Below are positions 1 to 5,102 of a stretch of 5,102 nt of DNA, in pieces. Positions within the stretch are counted from its first letter, which is position 1. Each line of letters starts with the position of its first letter. This DNA comes from UBA1858 sp963926275. GTDB lineage: Bacteria; Pseudomonadota; Gammaproteobacteria; UBA4575. The stretch is from NCBI GenBank assembly GCA_963926275.1, contig CAWUWP010000103.1, positions 1 to 5,102 of the forward strand, written 5' to 3'. The translations under genes and the position numbers were made by a program. The notes under the pieces are model-generated. The model was not told the DNA's origin. It saw only the letters and a program-made list of their open reading frames with translations, and did not search any database.

Positions 1-1
1 C

Positions 2-445
2 TTAGAGAAAATCAGATACCAATATAATGAAGCGGTTTTACATACAGACGACAGCCTTATGCCTAACAATAAGAAAGCATGGTCTTCTTGGAATTATTTA
101 TTGCCCGAGCAAGCATCAAGTAACGCCAAAGTCACTTATTATATGAATCGCTTGCAACCGCTACAGACTCATAAAGACTATTTCGTCTCACTCAACCTGA
201 CTGATCGGATCAACCCCAAGAAAATCATTAGAACCATCGCTTATCAACATCCTGTTTTTGATCAATTAGCAATACGATCACAAAGCAACTTAAACAAACT
301 CAACGGCAAGCAACACACATGGTTCTGCGGCGCTTACTGGAGAAATGGCTTTCATGAGGATGGTGTATGGAGTGCACTAACCACGATTGAAAAATTCAAA
401 AAAGAGGTGAGCGGTGAACAGCTGCATCTACAAAGGACAGGTTAG
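2..445 (+). CDS. FAD-dependent amine-oxidase-like oxidoreductase, C-terminal part (5' end outside the window)
   Basis: The reading frame is open from base 2 to the TAG at 443-445 and gives 147 residues with no start needed inside the window. Family members of the COG2907 type (predicted NAD/FAD-binding flavoproteins related to amine oxidases) are, from memory, a little over 400 residues, so roughly the last third is present. Family signatures visible are NEAVLHTDDSLMP near the left edge, SSWNYLLP after it, VTYYMNRLQPL in the middle, and TWFCGAYWRNGFHEDG followed by VWSAL near the end. This last block is the usual C-terminal FAD-contacting segment. The N-terminal Rossmann dinucleotide motif would lie to the left and cannot be checked. 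The substrate is not established; the constant partnership with DUF1365 and a Cfa-like methyltransferase suggests redox chemistry on a membrane fatty acyl chain, which is inference. An ATG at 59 is internal, not the true start. The last 32 bases overlap the DUF1365 gene, implying translational coupling. Confidence 0.88.
   Translation, partial: LEKIRYQYNEAVLHTDDSLMPNNKKAWSSWNYLLPEQASSNAKVTYYMNRLQPLQTHKDYFVSLNLTDRINPKKIIRTIAYQHPVFDQLAIRSQSNLNKLNGKQHTWFCGAYWRNGFHEDGVWSALTTIEKFKKEVSGEQLHLQRTG
403..410 (+). promoter_or_regulatory. Strong Shine-Dalgarno site for the GTG-started DUF1365 gene
   Basis: The sequence AGAGGTGA matches the ideal GGAGGTGA at seven of eight positions. Its GAGG core (404-407) lies six bases before the GTG at 414. 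It sits inside the end of the upstream oxidoreductase gene. It decides the choice of a non-ATG start for DUF1365, because that start also gives the family's usual N-terminus (MNSCIYKGQVSHQRF). Confidence 0.75.
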
Positions 446-1157
446 CCACCAACGCTTTGAGCCTCGCGCTCATGGATTCACTTACTCATTATTTATGATG
501 TATGTGGACCTGGAAGAGCTGCCTACATTATTTAAAAAACATTTCGCTTGGTCTAACAATAAACCTGGTTTAGCTTCTTTTTACCGCAAAGATCATCATG
601 GCAAACAATCTGAATCACTGTCAGATTCGATCCGCCTTCTGATTAAGAAAAAAACCGGCGACGACACTCAAGGACCTATTCGACTACTCACTCATTTCCG
701 ATATTTTGGTTATGTTTTCAACCCCATCAGCTTATATTATTGCTACGACAAGCAAGACCAATATGTTACCCACGTGATTGCAGAAGTCACCAACACCCCG
801 TGGAAGGAGCAACACTGCTATGTGTTATCTGGGATTATAGAGGGTGATTACTTCACCACTCCCGACCATCACAAAGAATTTCATGTGTCGCCTTTCATGA
901 ATATGGACATGGATTATCGTTGGCAAATCCAGATTCCCAGCGACACACTTAATGTCAGAATAGAAAACATCAAGAATGAATCCAAGCTGTTTAATGCTTG
1001 TATTCATCTCAAAAGAATCGAATTAAATTCAAGCAACCTAACAAAAACACTAGTGAGCTTTCCGTTCATGACTTTAAAGATTGCTACGACTATTCATCTT
1101 CAAGCCCTCAAGCTTTGGCTAAAAGGGATTGAGTATGTTCCTCATCCAAAAAAATAA
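414..1157 (+). CDS. DUF1365 family protein, 247 residues
   Basis: This is a complete member of Pfam DUF1365, a family without an established biochemical role, commonly encoded beside an FAD oxidoreductase and a Cfa-like methyltransferase. Visible family blocks are the N-terminal SCIYKGQVSHQRF with FMMYVDLEELP (residues 3-37), the central THFRYFGYVFNPISLYYCYD (93-112), EVTNTPWKEQHCY (124-136), FHVSPFMNMDMDYRW (156-170) and the C-terminal IHLQALKLWLKG (227-238). I see no signal peptide or clear transmembrane helix, although residues 213-226 are fairly hydrophobic. The GTG start is chosen because a strong ribosome site precedes it and the product then has the usual family length and first residues. 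It overlaps the upstream gene by 32 bp and ends 12 bp before the Cfa-like gene, so it is co-transcribed with both. A role in acyl-chain or phospholipid modification is inferred only from this context. Confidence 0.9.
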   Translation: MNSCIYKGQVSHQRFEPRAHGFTYSLFMMYVDLEELPTLFKKHFAWSNNKPGLASFYRKDHHGKQSESLSDSIRLLIKKKTGDDTQGPIRLLTHFRYFGYVFNPISLYYCYDKQDQYVTHVIAEVTNTPWKEQHCYVLSGIIEGDYFTTPDHHKEFHVSPFMNMDMDYRWQIQIPSDTLNVRIENIKNESKLFNACIHLKRIELNSSNLTKTLVSFPFMTLKIATTIHLQALKLWLKGIEYVPHPKK

Positions 1158-1169
1158 TCAGGGTTAACG

Positions 1170-2438
1170 ATGTCTATTATTCCCAACCAGAATAAAACCA
1201 TACAAGAAAACAATCAGAGCAATTGGCTAGATAATACTGCCATGTCCATGTTGTTTAAAAAATTGGATCTTATAAACACAGGACTATTACAAGTACATGT
1301 CAATGGCATGCTCTATGAATTTGGCAACACCAAAAACAAGTGCGACATTCACGCGGTAATCCATATACATAATAATCGAGCATTTAGATCTATCCTCATG
1401 GGTGGCGAGCCTGCAGCAGGAAAAACGTATATAGATGGCTGGTGGACGTCTGATGACTTGATCGAAGTATTACGATTATTTGCCACCAATAGAAACACGT
1501 TATTTGGATTCGATAATGGAATTGCATCTTTAGGAAAAACCATTGATCGTTTAGCTAATAACATTCTTAGAAATACCCTCAAAGGCTCAAAGCGGAACAT
1601 TAAGGCTCACTACGATATTGGCAATGACTTATATGAATTATTCCTAGATGAAAACATGATGTATTCATCAGCTTATTTTCGAAGTGATGACGAAGATCTT
1701 GCTAGCGCATCTGAATACAAGCTTAAATTGATTTGTGAAAAATTAAACCTGCAAGCTTCTGATAAGGTAATAGAAATTGGTACTGGCTGGGGAGGATTCG
1801 CAATATATGCCGCACAAAATTATGGCTGCCATATCACCACCACCACCATTTCAGACGAACAATACCAACATGCATACAGAATAGTAGAACAGCTAAATCT
1901 ATCAAATAAAATCACTGTTATTAAACAGGATTATCGTGCCTTAACCGGTCGCTATGACAAGCTAGTCTCCATAGAAATGATTGAGTCAGTTGGCCATCAA
2001 TATGTAGATGGATACTTCAGGGCATGCAGCGCTTTACTCAAACCATCAGGCGCCATGCTAATTCAATCCATCACCATCTCAGACTATCTATTCAAAAATT
2101 ATATTAACTCCTCTGATTTCATTAGAAAATATGTATTCCCGGGCGGCTGTTTAACAAGCACAACCTCGATGCTGTCTTCGGTAAGCAAGCATACAGACCT
2201 GACGCTATACCATAGTGAAAGCTTCGCCCATAGCTATGCAAAAACACTTCAAATTTGGTATCAAAATTTCCATAAAAATAAAGATAAAGTCGTCGAACTT
2301 GGATACTCGTCTACTTTTATTCGCTTATGGGAATATTACCTGAAGTATTGCCAAGCAGGATTCGAAAATAGAGTTATTGACGTCCATCATTTGGTGTTAA
2401 AGAAGCCAGGCAACCGCTTTGATCATCTTCCAAGCTAG
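1170..2438 (+). CDS. SAM-dependent methyltransferase of the cyclopropane-fatty-acid synthase (Cfa) family, 422 residues
   Basis: Cfa-family enzymes transfer a methylene or methyl group from S-adenosylmethionine to the double bond of an unsaturated acyl chain in membrane phospholipid. An N-terminal region (about 1-140, with KTYIDGWW at 85-92) precedes the methyltransferase domain. That domain shows KAHYDIGNDLYELFLDENMMYSSAYF (starting at 145), the SAM motif VIEIGTGWGGFAIYAA (200-215), TTTTISDEQY (223-232), QDYRAL (253-258), SIEMIESVGHQY (267-278), YVFPGGCLTS (321-330) and IWYQNF (362-367). By recalled alignment with E. coli Cfa (382 residues), Glu239 and Tyr317 correspond to Glu272 and Tyr364 here, but Cys139 corresponds to Ser167 and His266 to Gln299. 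These swaps look typical of the DUF1365-linked subfamily, so I withhold the symbol cfa; the product may be a cyclopropane, a methyl-branched or a furan-type acid. AGGG at 1160-1163 is six bases before the ATG. The gene follows DUF1365 by 12 bp and precedes DUF2878 by 11 bp. Confidence 0.9.
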   Translation: MSIIPNQNKTIQENNQSNWLDNTAMSMLFKKLDLINTGLLQVHVNGMLYEFGNTKNKCDIHAVIHIHNNRAFRSILMGGEPAAGKTYIDGWWTSDDLIEVLRLFATNRNTLFGFDNGIASLGKTIDRLANNILRNTLKGSKRNIKAHYDIGNDLYELFLDENMMYSSAYFRSDDEDLASASEYKLKLICEKLNLQASDKVIEIGTGWGGFAIYAAQNYGCHITTTTISDEQYQHAYRIVEQLNLSNKITVIKQDYRALTGRYDKLVSIEMIESVGHQYVDGYFRACSALLKPSGAMLIQSITISDYLFKNYINSSDFIRKYVFPGGCLTSTTSMLSSVSKHTDLTLYHSESFAHSYAKTLQIWYQNFHKNKDKVVELGYSSTFIRLWEYYLKYCQAGFENRVIDVHHLVLKKPGNRFDHLPS

Positions 2439-2449
2439 ATATCTTAGCT

Positions 2450-3004
2450 ATGTCCGCTAGAACATTCTTCTTAATCTTTAATATTCTAGGTTTGCAGATA
2501 ACGTGGGCTGCTTGCGCTTATGGTGCAACACACTCACAGCCATATTTAGGCTTAGTGACAGCTATTATTTATATCACTCTTCACCTGCTCTTCACCCAGT
2601 CACGCAAACAGGATTTATTAATCTTGTCATGCGTTGGCATAATAGGCATCAGCTTAGACCATATAAATACATATTTAGAGTTTGTATCATTCAATGAATC
2701 CAACATCATTCATTCAATGATTCCATTATGGCTAATGAGCTTATGGCTAGTATTTTCACTGACATTGCCACATAGCTTAGATTGGCTAGGGAAAAAACCG
2801 TGGCTAGCATTTTTGCTTGGCGGGTTTGGCGGTAGTAGTAGTTATTGGCTAGGTCATAAGCTTGGAGCTATCACATTATCCGAGCCATTAGCAGTCAGCC
2901 TTTCAATTTACTTTTTACAATGGGCCATACTTCTTCTTATTGCTTACCGGCTACTCAATGTGCTGCGACAAAAACTCAATACCAAAAATTTTACCCCAAA
3001 CTAA
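2450..3004 (+). CDS. DUF2878 family inner-membrane protein, 184 residues
   Basis: This small, very hydrophobic protein resembles Pfam DUF2878, a family of unknown function often found in FAD oxidoreductase–DUF1365–Cfa clusters. I estimate six membrane helices: residues 5-23, 31-49, 55-75, 90-107, 117-139 and 147-169. The loop SRKQDLLI (51-58) between helices two and three and the block LGHKLGA (134-140) fit what I recall of the family. The C-terminus is short and basic (RQKLNTKN), which suggests a cytoplasmic end. Start at ATG 2450 gives the expected N-terminus (FNILGLQITW); no good ribosome site precedes it, so translation probably depends on coupling to the Cfa-like gene ending 11 bp upstream. 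A role in handling or sensing the modified lipid is guesswork from context. The last gene of the plus-strand operon, it stops 4 bp from the opposing msrA stop codon. Confidence 0.82.
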   Translation: MSARTFFLIFNILGLQITWAACAYGATHSQPYLGLVTAIIYITLHLLFTQSRKQDLLILSCVGIIGISLDHINTYLEFVSFNESNIIHSMIPLWLMSLWLVFSLTLPHSLDWLGKKPWLAFLLGGFGGSSSYWLGHKLGAITLSEPLAVSLSIYFLQWAILLLIAYRLLNVLRQKLNTKNFTPN

Positions 3005-3008
3005 TAAG

Positions 3009-3638
3009 CTAAAACTCCACTCCTAAACCACCAAGCCCACAATATCCTCTAGGATTTTTAGCTAGATACTGTTGATGAAAATCTTCTGCATAGTAGAATT
3101 CTGGTGCAGGCATAACTTCAGTTGTTATTGCCCCATGTCCTGCCTCGCTCAATTTTGCCGCGTAGAGCTGTTTATATTTTTCAGCTATTTCTAACTGTTG
3201 ATCACTATAGGTATAAACGCCTGAACGATATTGAGTGCCTGTATCGTTTCCCTGCCTCATGCCTTGGGTTGGATTATGTGATGTCCAAAATATTTCCAAT
3301 AAGCTTTCCAAACTTACTTTTAATGGATCAAACATCACTAATACAACTTCATTATGACCTGTTGACCCAGTACATACTTCTTCGTAATTAGCATTGGGTG
3401 TAAAGCCAGCCGTATAACCCACCGCTGTTGAATACACACCTTCCACTTGCCAAAATTTTCTTTCCGCCCCCCAAAAACACCCCAAGCCAAAAATTATTTT
3501 TTCTATATTTTCTGGAAATGGAGGTTTGATAGGATGCTCATTTACAAAGTGCAATGACGACACCATCATTGGTGTGTCTCTACCTCGAAGTGCCTCTTGT
3601 TGAGATGGCATTCTTATCTTGCTGCTCAATACGTTCAT
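3009..3638 (-). CDS. msrA: Peptide-methionine (S)-S-oxide reductase MsrA, 209 residues
   Basis: MsrA reduces the S form of methionine sulfoxide in proteins and free methionine, repairing oxidative damage in the cytosol with electrons from thioredoxin. Numbering from the ATG at 3638, the catalytic motif GLGCFWG has its nucleophile at Cys54. GYTAGFTPNANYEEV and TGSTGHNEVV follow, then the substrate-pocket block THNP-like SHNPTQGMRQGNDTGTQYRS, then YYAEDFHQQYLAKNP. The end is GYCGLGGLGVEF with one resolving cysteine at Cys200. E. coli MsrA has a second resolving cysteine a few residues later; here that position is not Cys and the chain ends. The N-terminal LRGRDTPM block matches the long enterobacterial type (E. 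coli 212 residues). Start choice: a TTG at 3653 would give 214 residues but lacks a ribosome site and overlaps the upstream stop; the ATG at 3638 lies 7 bp after that stop, behind a GAAGTGA-like sequence. Third gene of the minus-strand operon. Confidence 0.95.
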   Translation of the reverse strand: MNVLSSKIRMPSQQEALRGRDTPMMVSSLHFVNEHPIKPPFPENIEKIIFGLGCFWGAERKFWQVEGVYSTAVGYTAGFTPNANYEEVCTGSTGHNEVVLVMFDPLKVSLESLLEIFWTSHNPTQGMRQGNDTGTQYRSGVYTYSDQQLEIAEKYKQLYAAKLSEAGHGAITTEVMPAPEFYYAEDFHQQYLAKNPRGYCGLGGLGVEF

Positions 3639-3645
3639 AATCACT

Positions 3646-4140
3646 TCACTCAATTAATTGTTTAATAATATTTGATTCGCGTCGAAAGAAACCTTGAGTA
3701 TGCAAGGAATCTTCAAGGCGATAATACTCATAGTCCAAATGATGACATAACTCATGAATTAGCGTTCGCAAATAAGTTTTAAATGCGACGACTTGCTGCC
3801 GTTTTGCAGTGCGCATCCAGACATATATTCTTGCACGTGGTCGAGCTTTATCAACCGGCTCATACAACCCATGAAGCTCACTCTGCTCATCATGCGGCCT
3901 TCTTTCTAATACATGTATTCGTGCACTTGAAAAATCAAGCTGCAAACAAATAGCATCAACCAACTGTTGGCTAGACCTCTCAACAAACTCTAAGTTATCA
4001 AGTGATAATTGCTTGTGGATTTCAGCTGACAGTCGTTGCAGCGGTTCCCGCTGTACAAACCTCACTGGAGGCAATGAATCACTCTTATTAGCAATCTTTA
4101 TCTGCGCCTTGGTGAAACGATGATAGTGTGAAAAAGCCAT
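3646..4140 (-). CDS. Putative zinc metallopeptidase (HExxH protein, SprT/minigluzincin-like), 164 residues, function unassigned
   Basis: I do not recognise a named family, but the C-terminal half carries a clear zincin signature. Residues 127-137 read LIHELCHHLDY, giving HExxH with His129 and His133 as zinc ligands and Glu130 as catalytic base. Fourteen residues on, SLHTQGFFRRES (145-156) offers His147 as a likely third ligand, in a setting reminiscent of the HGxxF element of SprT and WLM peptidases; that comparison is inference. The N-terminal part (1-110) is mixed helix and strand with basic stretches (RFVQREPLQRL, KARPRARIYVWMR) and no signal peptide or membrane helix, so the protein is probably cytosolic. 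The block RIYVWMRTAKRQQVVAFKTYLRTL leads directly into the active-site helix. The ATG at 4140 lies 4 bp after the tatD-like stop, and the stop lies 7 bp before the msrA ATG, so it is co-transcribed with both. Protein quality control is a possible theme given msrA. It could also be a non-catalytic zinc protein. Confidence 0.75.
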   Translation of the reverse strand: MAFSHYHRFTKAQIKIANKSDSLPPVRFVQREPLQRLSAEIHKQLSLDNLEFVERSSQQLVDAICLQLDFSSARIHVLERRPHDEQSELHGLYEPVDKARPRARIYVWMRTAKRQQVVAFKTYLRTLIHELCHHLDYEYYRLEDSLHTQGFFRRESNIIKQLIE

Positions 4141-4144
4141 ATAT

Positions 4145-4912
4145 TCACACTGTCAACTTCAACACATCGCAAGCATTTAACGTAGTTTGATGAGCCACTT
4201 GAGGCAAAGTCAAATTCCTCACTTCAGCCAACGACGTTAAGCAATGCGTTAAATATTCTGGACTATTTCTCTCACCTCGATGCTGCTCGACTGTCATATC
4301 TGGTGAGTCTGTTTCTAGCACAATCGATTCAATGGGTAATTCACTGGCTAACTTCCTCAACTTTGATGATCGTGCATAGGTCAACATGCCACCAAAACCA
4401 AATTTAAAATTATGCTGTTGATAGCGTTCAGCTTGCTGAAGACTGCCATTGAATGCATGTACAATCCCTCCGCTAACCGGGAATTTCCTCAAGCAAGCTA
4501 ATACTTCTTCATGGGCTTTTCGCACATGCAGAATTACCGGAAGATTCATCTCACACGCCAGCTTTAATTGTAGTTCAAATACCATTTTCTGCTTTTCAAT
4601 TTGCAGACATCTATCCTGAAAATCCAAACCAATCTCTCCAATAGCAATCGGCGAGTTGTTCACCAGAAATTCTCGCAAATTTTCGACATGGGCCAACTCA
4701 TGCGTTTGAATAAACATAGGGTGCAAACCTAAGGCATAATGCATATCACTAGATTGATCACATAGCTCAATTAGTGCATCCCAGGTGCGTCGCATAACAC
4801 CAGGAATAACAAAGCCACACAACCCATTTTGGCGCGCACGTTTAAGCACATCGTCACGATCAGATGCAAATTCACTGAAATCGAGATGACAATGGGTGTC
4901 TATTATTTTCAT
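4145..4912 (-). CDS. TatD family metal-dependent hydrolase (YjjV-like), 255 residues
   Basis: TatD-family proteins are TIM-barrel, metal-dependent hydrolases of the amidohydrolase fold; E. coli TatD has been reported to act as a deoxyribonuclease, and YjjV is a less studied relative of about the same length as this protein. All expected metal-ligand motifs are visible: DTHCHLD (5-11, His7 and His9), GEIGLDF (92-98, Glu93), ILHVRKAH (127-134, His129), GIVHAFNG (149-156, His152) and ETDSPDM (200-206, Asp202). The tail GERNSPEYL (213-221) is typical of the YjjV side of the family. The protein therefore looks intact and active. The substrate cannot be read from sequence; nucleic-acid 3' ends are the best guess from the family. 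No signal peptide is present, so it acts in the cytosol. The ATG at 4912 has no convincing ribosome site. It heads a minus-strand operon with the metallopeptidase-like gene 4 bp downstream and msrA beyond, and is divergent from the tcdA-like gene. Confidence 0.93.
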   Translation of the reverse strand: MKIIDTHCHLDFSEFASDRDDVLKRARQNGLCGFVIPGVMRRTWDALIELCDQSSDMHYALGLHPMFIQTHELAHVENLREFLVNNSPIAIGEIGLDFQDRCLQIEKQKMVFELQLKLACEMNLPVILHVRKAHEEVLACLRKFPVSGGIVHAFNGSLQQAERYQQHNFKFGFGGMLTYARSSKLRKLASELPIESIVLETDSPDMTVEQHRGERNSPEYLTHCLTSLAEVRNLTLPQVAHQTTLNACDVLKLTV

Positions 4913-4948
4913 ATAAATAAGTCATTGCCTTAGACAAAATATTATTCA

Positions 4949-4954
4949 ATTATA
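4949..4954 (-). promoter_or_regulatory. Candidate -10 box of the promoter for the tatD-like/metallopeptidase/msrA operon
   Basis: Read on the minus strand this is a perfect TATAAT, preceded closely by TG (TGCTTATAAT), close to an extended -10 element. It would start transcription near 4942 and give an untranslated leader of about 29 bases before the ATG at 4912. No good -35 hexamer is seen; the expected place falls inside the first codons of the divergent tcdA-like gene and reads AGTTTG or TTTGTT. The call rests on position and the hexamer only. Confidence 0.45.
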
Positions 4955-4964
4955 AGCATATAAT
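4949..4964. repeat. 16 bp inverted repeat in the divergent tatD/tcdA intergenic region
   Basis: The sequence is ATTATA, a four-base spacer AGCA, then TATAAT, a perfect six-base inverted repeat. Each arm is a consensus -10 hexamer, pointing away from the centre. The right arm overlaps the first two bases of the tcdA-like start codon, so a promoter using it would start inside that gene. It could be a regulator-binding site or a by-product of AT-rich promoter sequence. Confidence 0.6.
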
Positions 4965-5102
4965 GAGCGAACAAACTTCCAGACGATTTATTGGAATTCA
5001 GCGACTGTATGGTCAACAAGCATACCAACAAATCACTAGCAGCCATATCTGTGTCATTGGCATAGGTGGCGTAGGGTCATGGGTGGCCGAATCGTTAGCA
5101 CG
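4963..5102 (+). CDS. tcdA: tRNA threonylcarbamoyladenosine dehydratase (TcdA/CsdL), N-terminal 46 codons, cut by the window edge
   Basis: The E. coli enzyme uses ATP to convert the N6-threonylcarbamoyladenosine at position 37 of ANN-decoding tRNAs into its cyclic form, in partnership with the CsdA/CsdE sulfur-transfer system. It belongs to the ThiF/MoeB/HesA E1-like family. The fragment shows RRFIGIQRLYG (7-17), which matches the RFGGTARLYG block of E. coli TcdA, and HICVIGIGGVGSWVAESLA (28-46), which carries the GxGGxGS nucleotide-binding loop (33-39) and is nearly identical to E. coli TcdA. MoeB, ThiF and HesA share the loop but not, as I recall, the HICVIGIGGVGSW wording, so TcdA is preferred. 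The ATG at 4963 is the only ATG in a frame open from 4921; its ribosome site is weak (TATAAG). The ATP-binding residues and catalytic region lie beyond the right edge. The gene is divergent from the tatD-like gene with 50 bp between the start codons. Confidence 0.88.
   Translation, partial: MSEQTSRRFIGIQRLYGQQAYQQITSSHICVIGIGGVGSWVAESLA

Noticed and set aside
202..212. TGATCGGATCA near-palindrome, partly like the TGATC -35 element of ChrR-controlled RpoE promoters.
   Set aside because: It lies inside the oxidoreductase coding sequence in a conserved reading frame, and no fitting -10 element or gene start follows.
825..1007. Minus-strand open frame of 60 codons opposite DUF1365.
   Set aside because: It is antisense to a well-supported gene, has no recognisable motif and no ribosome site.
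1404..1427. P-loop-like string GEPAAGKT in the Cfa-like protein (residues 79-86), matching GxxxxGK[ST].
   Set aside because: It falls in the N-terminal Cfa region where relatives have GEAYMDG-type sequence; no Walker B motif or ATPase fold accompanies it, so the match is taken as chance.
1349..1600. Minus-strand open frame of 83 codons opposite the Cfa-like gene.
   Set aside because: It mirrors a conserved coding region and shows no family signature.
2433..2449. AGCTA/TAGCT inverted repeat around the stop of the Cfa-like gene, a possible terminator.
   Set aside because: The stem is only five base pairs with no T run after it, and DUF2878 starts immediately downstream, so a terminator here is unlikely.
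2503..2697. Plus-strand open frame of 64 codons within the DUF2878 gene in another frame.
   Set aside because: It is an out-of-frame shadow of the membrane protein with no independent support.
3122..3391. Plus-strand open frame of 89 codons opposite msrA.
   Set aside because: It is antisense to the conserved MsrA catalytic domain and has no recognisable features.
3639..3653. Upstream TTG start for msrA giving five extra residues.
   Set aside because: No ribosome site precedes it, it overlaps the upstream stop, and the ATG at 3638 keeps all conserved MsrA sequence; it remains possible but less likely.

Overview
This is compact, AT-rich bacterial chromosome with almost no intergenic space. 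The gene families point to a gammaproteobacterium: an FAD oxidoreductase–DUF1365–Cfa-like–DUF2878 cluster of the kind I recall from marine and environmental Gammaproteobacteria, next to MsrA, a YjjV-like TatD hydrolase and a TcdA/CsdL-type dehydratase close to the E. coli proteins. I cannot name a genus from this window. No tRNA, rRNA, CRISPR array, insertion sequence or phage gene was seen.

Left half, plus strand (1–3004): four genes packed head to tail. They are the 3' end of an FAD-dependent amine-oxidase-like oxidoreductase, a DUF1365 protein that starts inside it from a GTG codon behind a strong Shine-Dalgarno sequence, a SAM-dependent methyltransferase of the cyclopropane-fatty-acid-synthase family, and a six-helix DUF2878 membrane protein. 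The spacing (32 bp overlap, then 12 bp and 11 bp gaps) indicates one operon whose promoter lies to the left of the window. The likely theme is chemical modification of unsaturated acyl chains in membrane phospholipids, with SAM as one-carbon donor and a flavoprotein for redox chemistry. The exact product is open, because the Cfa-like protein has Ser and Gln where E. coli Cfa has its bicarbonate-site Cys and His.

Right half, minus strand (4912 down to 3009): tatD-like hydrolase, a small unassigned HExxH metallopeptidase-like protein, then msrA, with gaps of only a few bases. They converge on the lipid operon, with 4 bp between the opposing stop codons and no visible terminator. At the right edge (4963–5102) the first 46 codons of a tcdA-like gene run rightward, divergent from tatD across a 50 bp gap. 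This gap holds two perfect TATAAT boxes arranged as a 16 bp inverted repeat.

Nothing here is a clearly new defence or mobile system. The parts most worth attention are the atypical Cfa-like enzyme with its two DUF partners, the unassigned metalloprotease, and the inverted-repeat divergent promoter.
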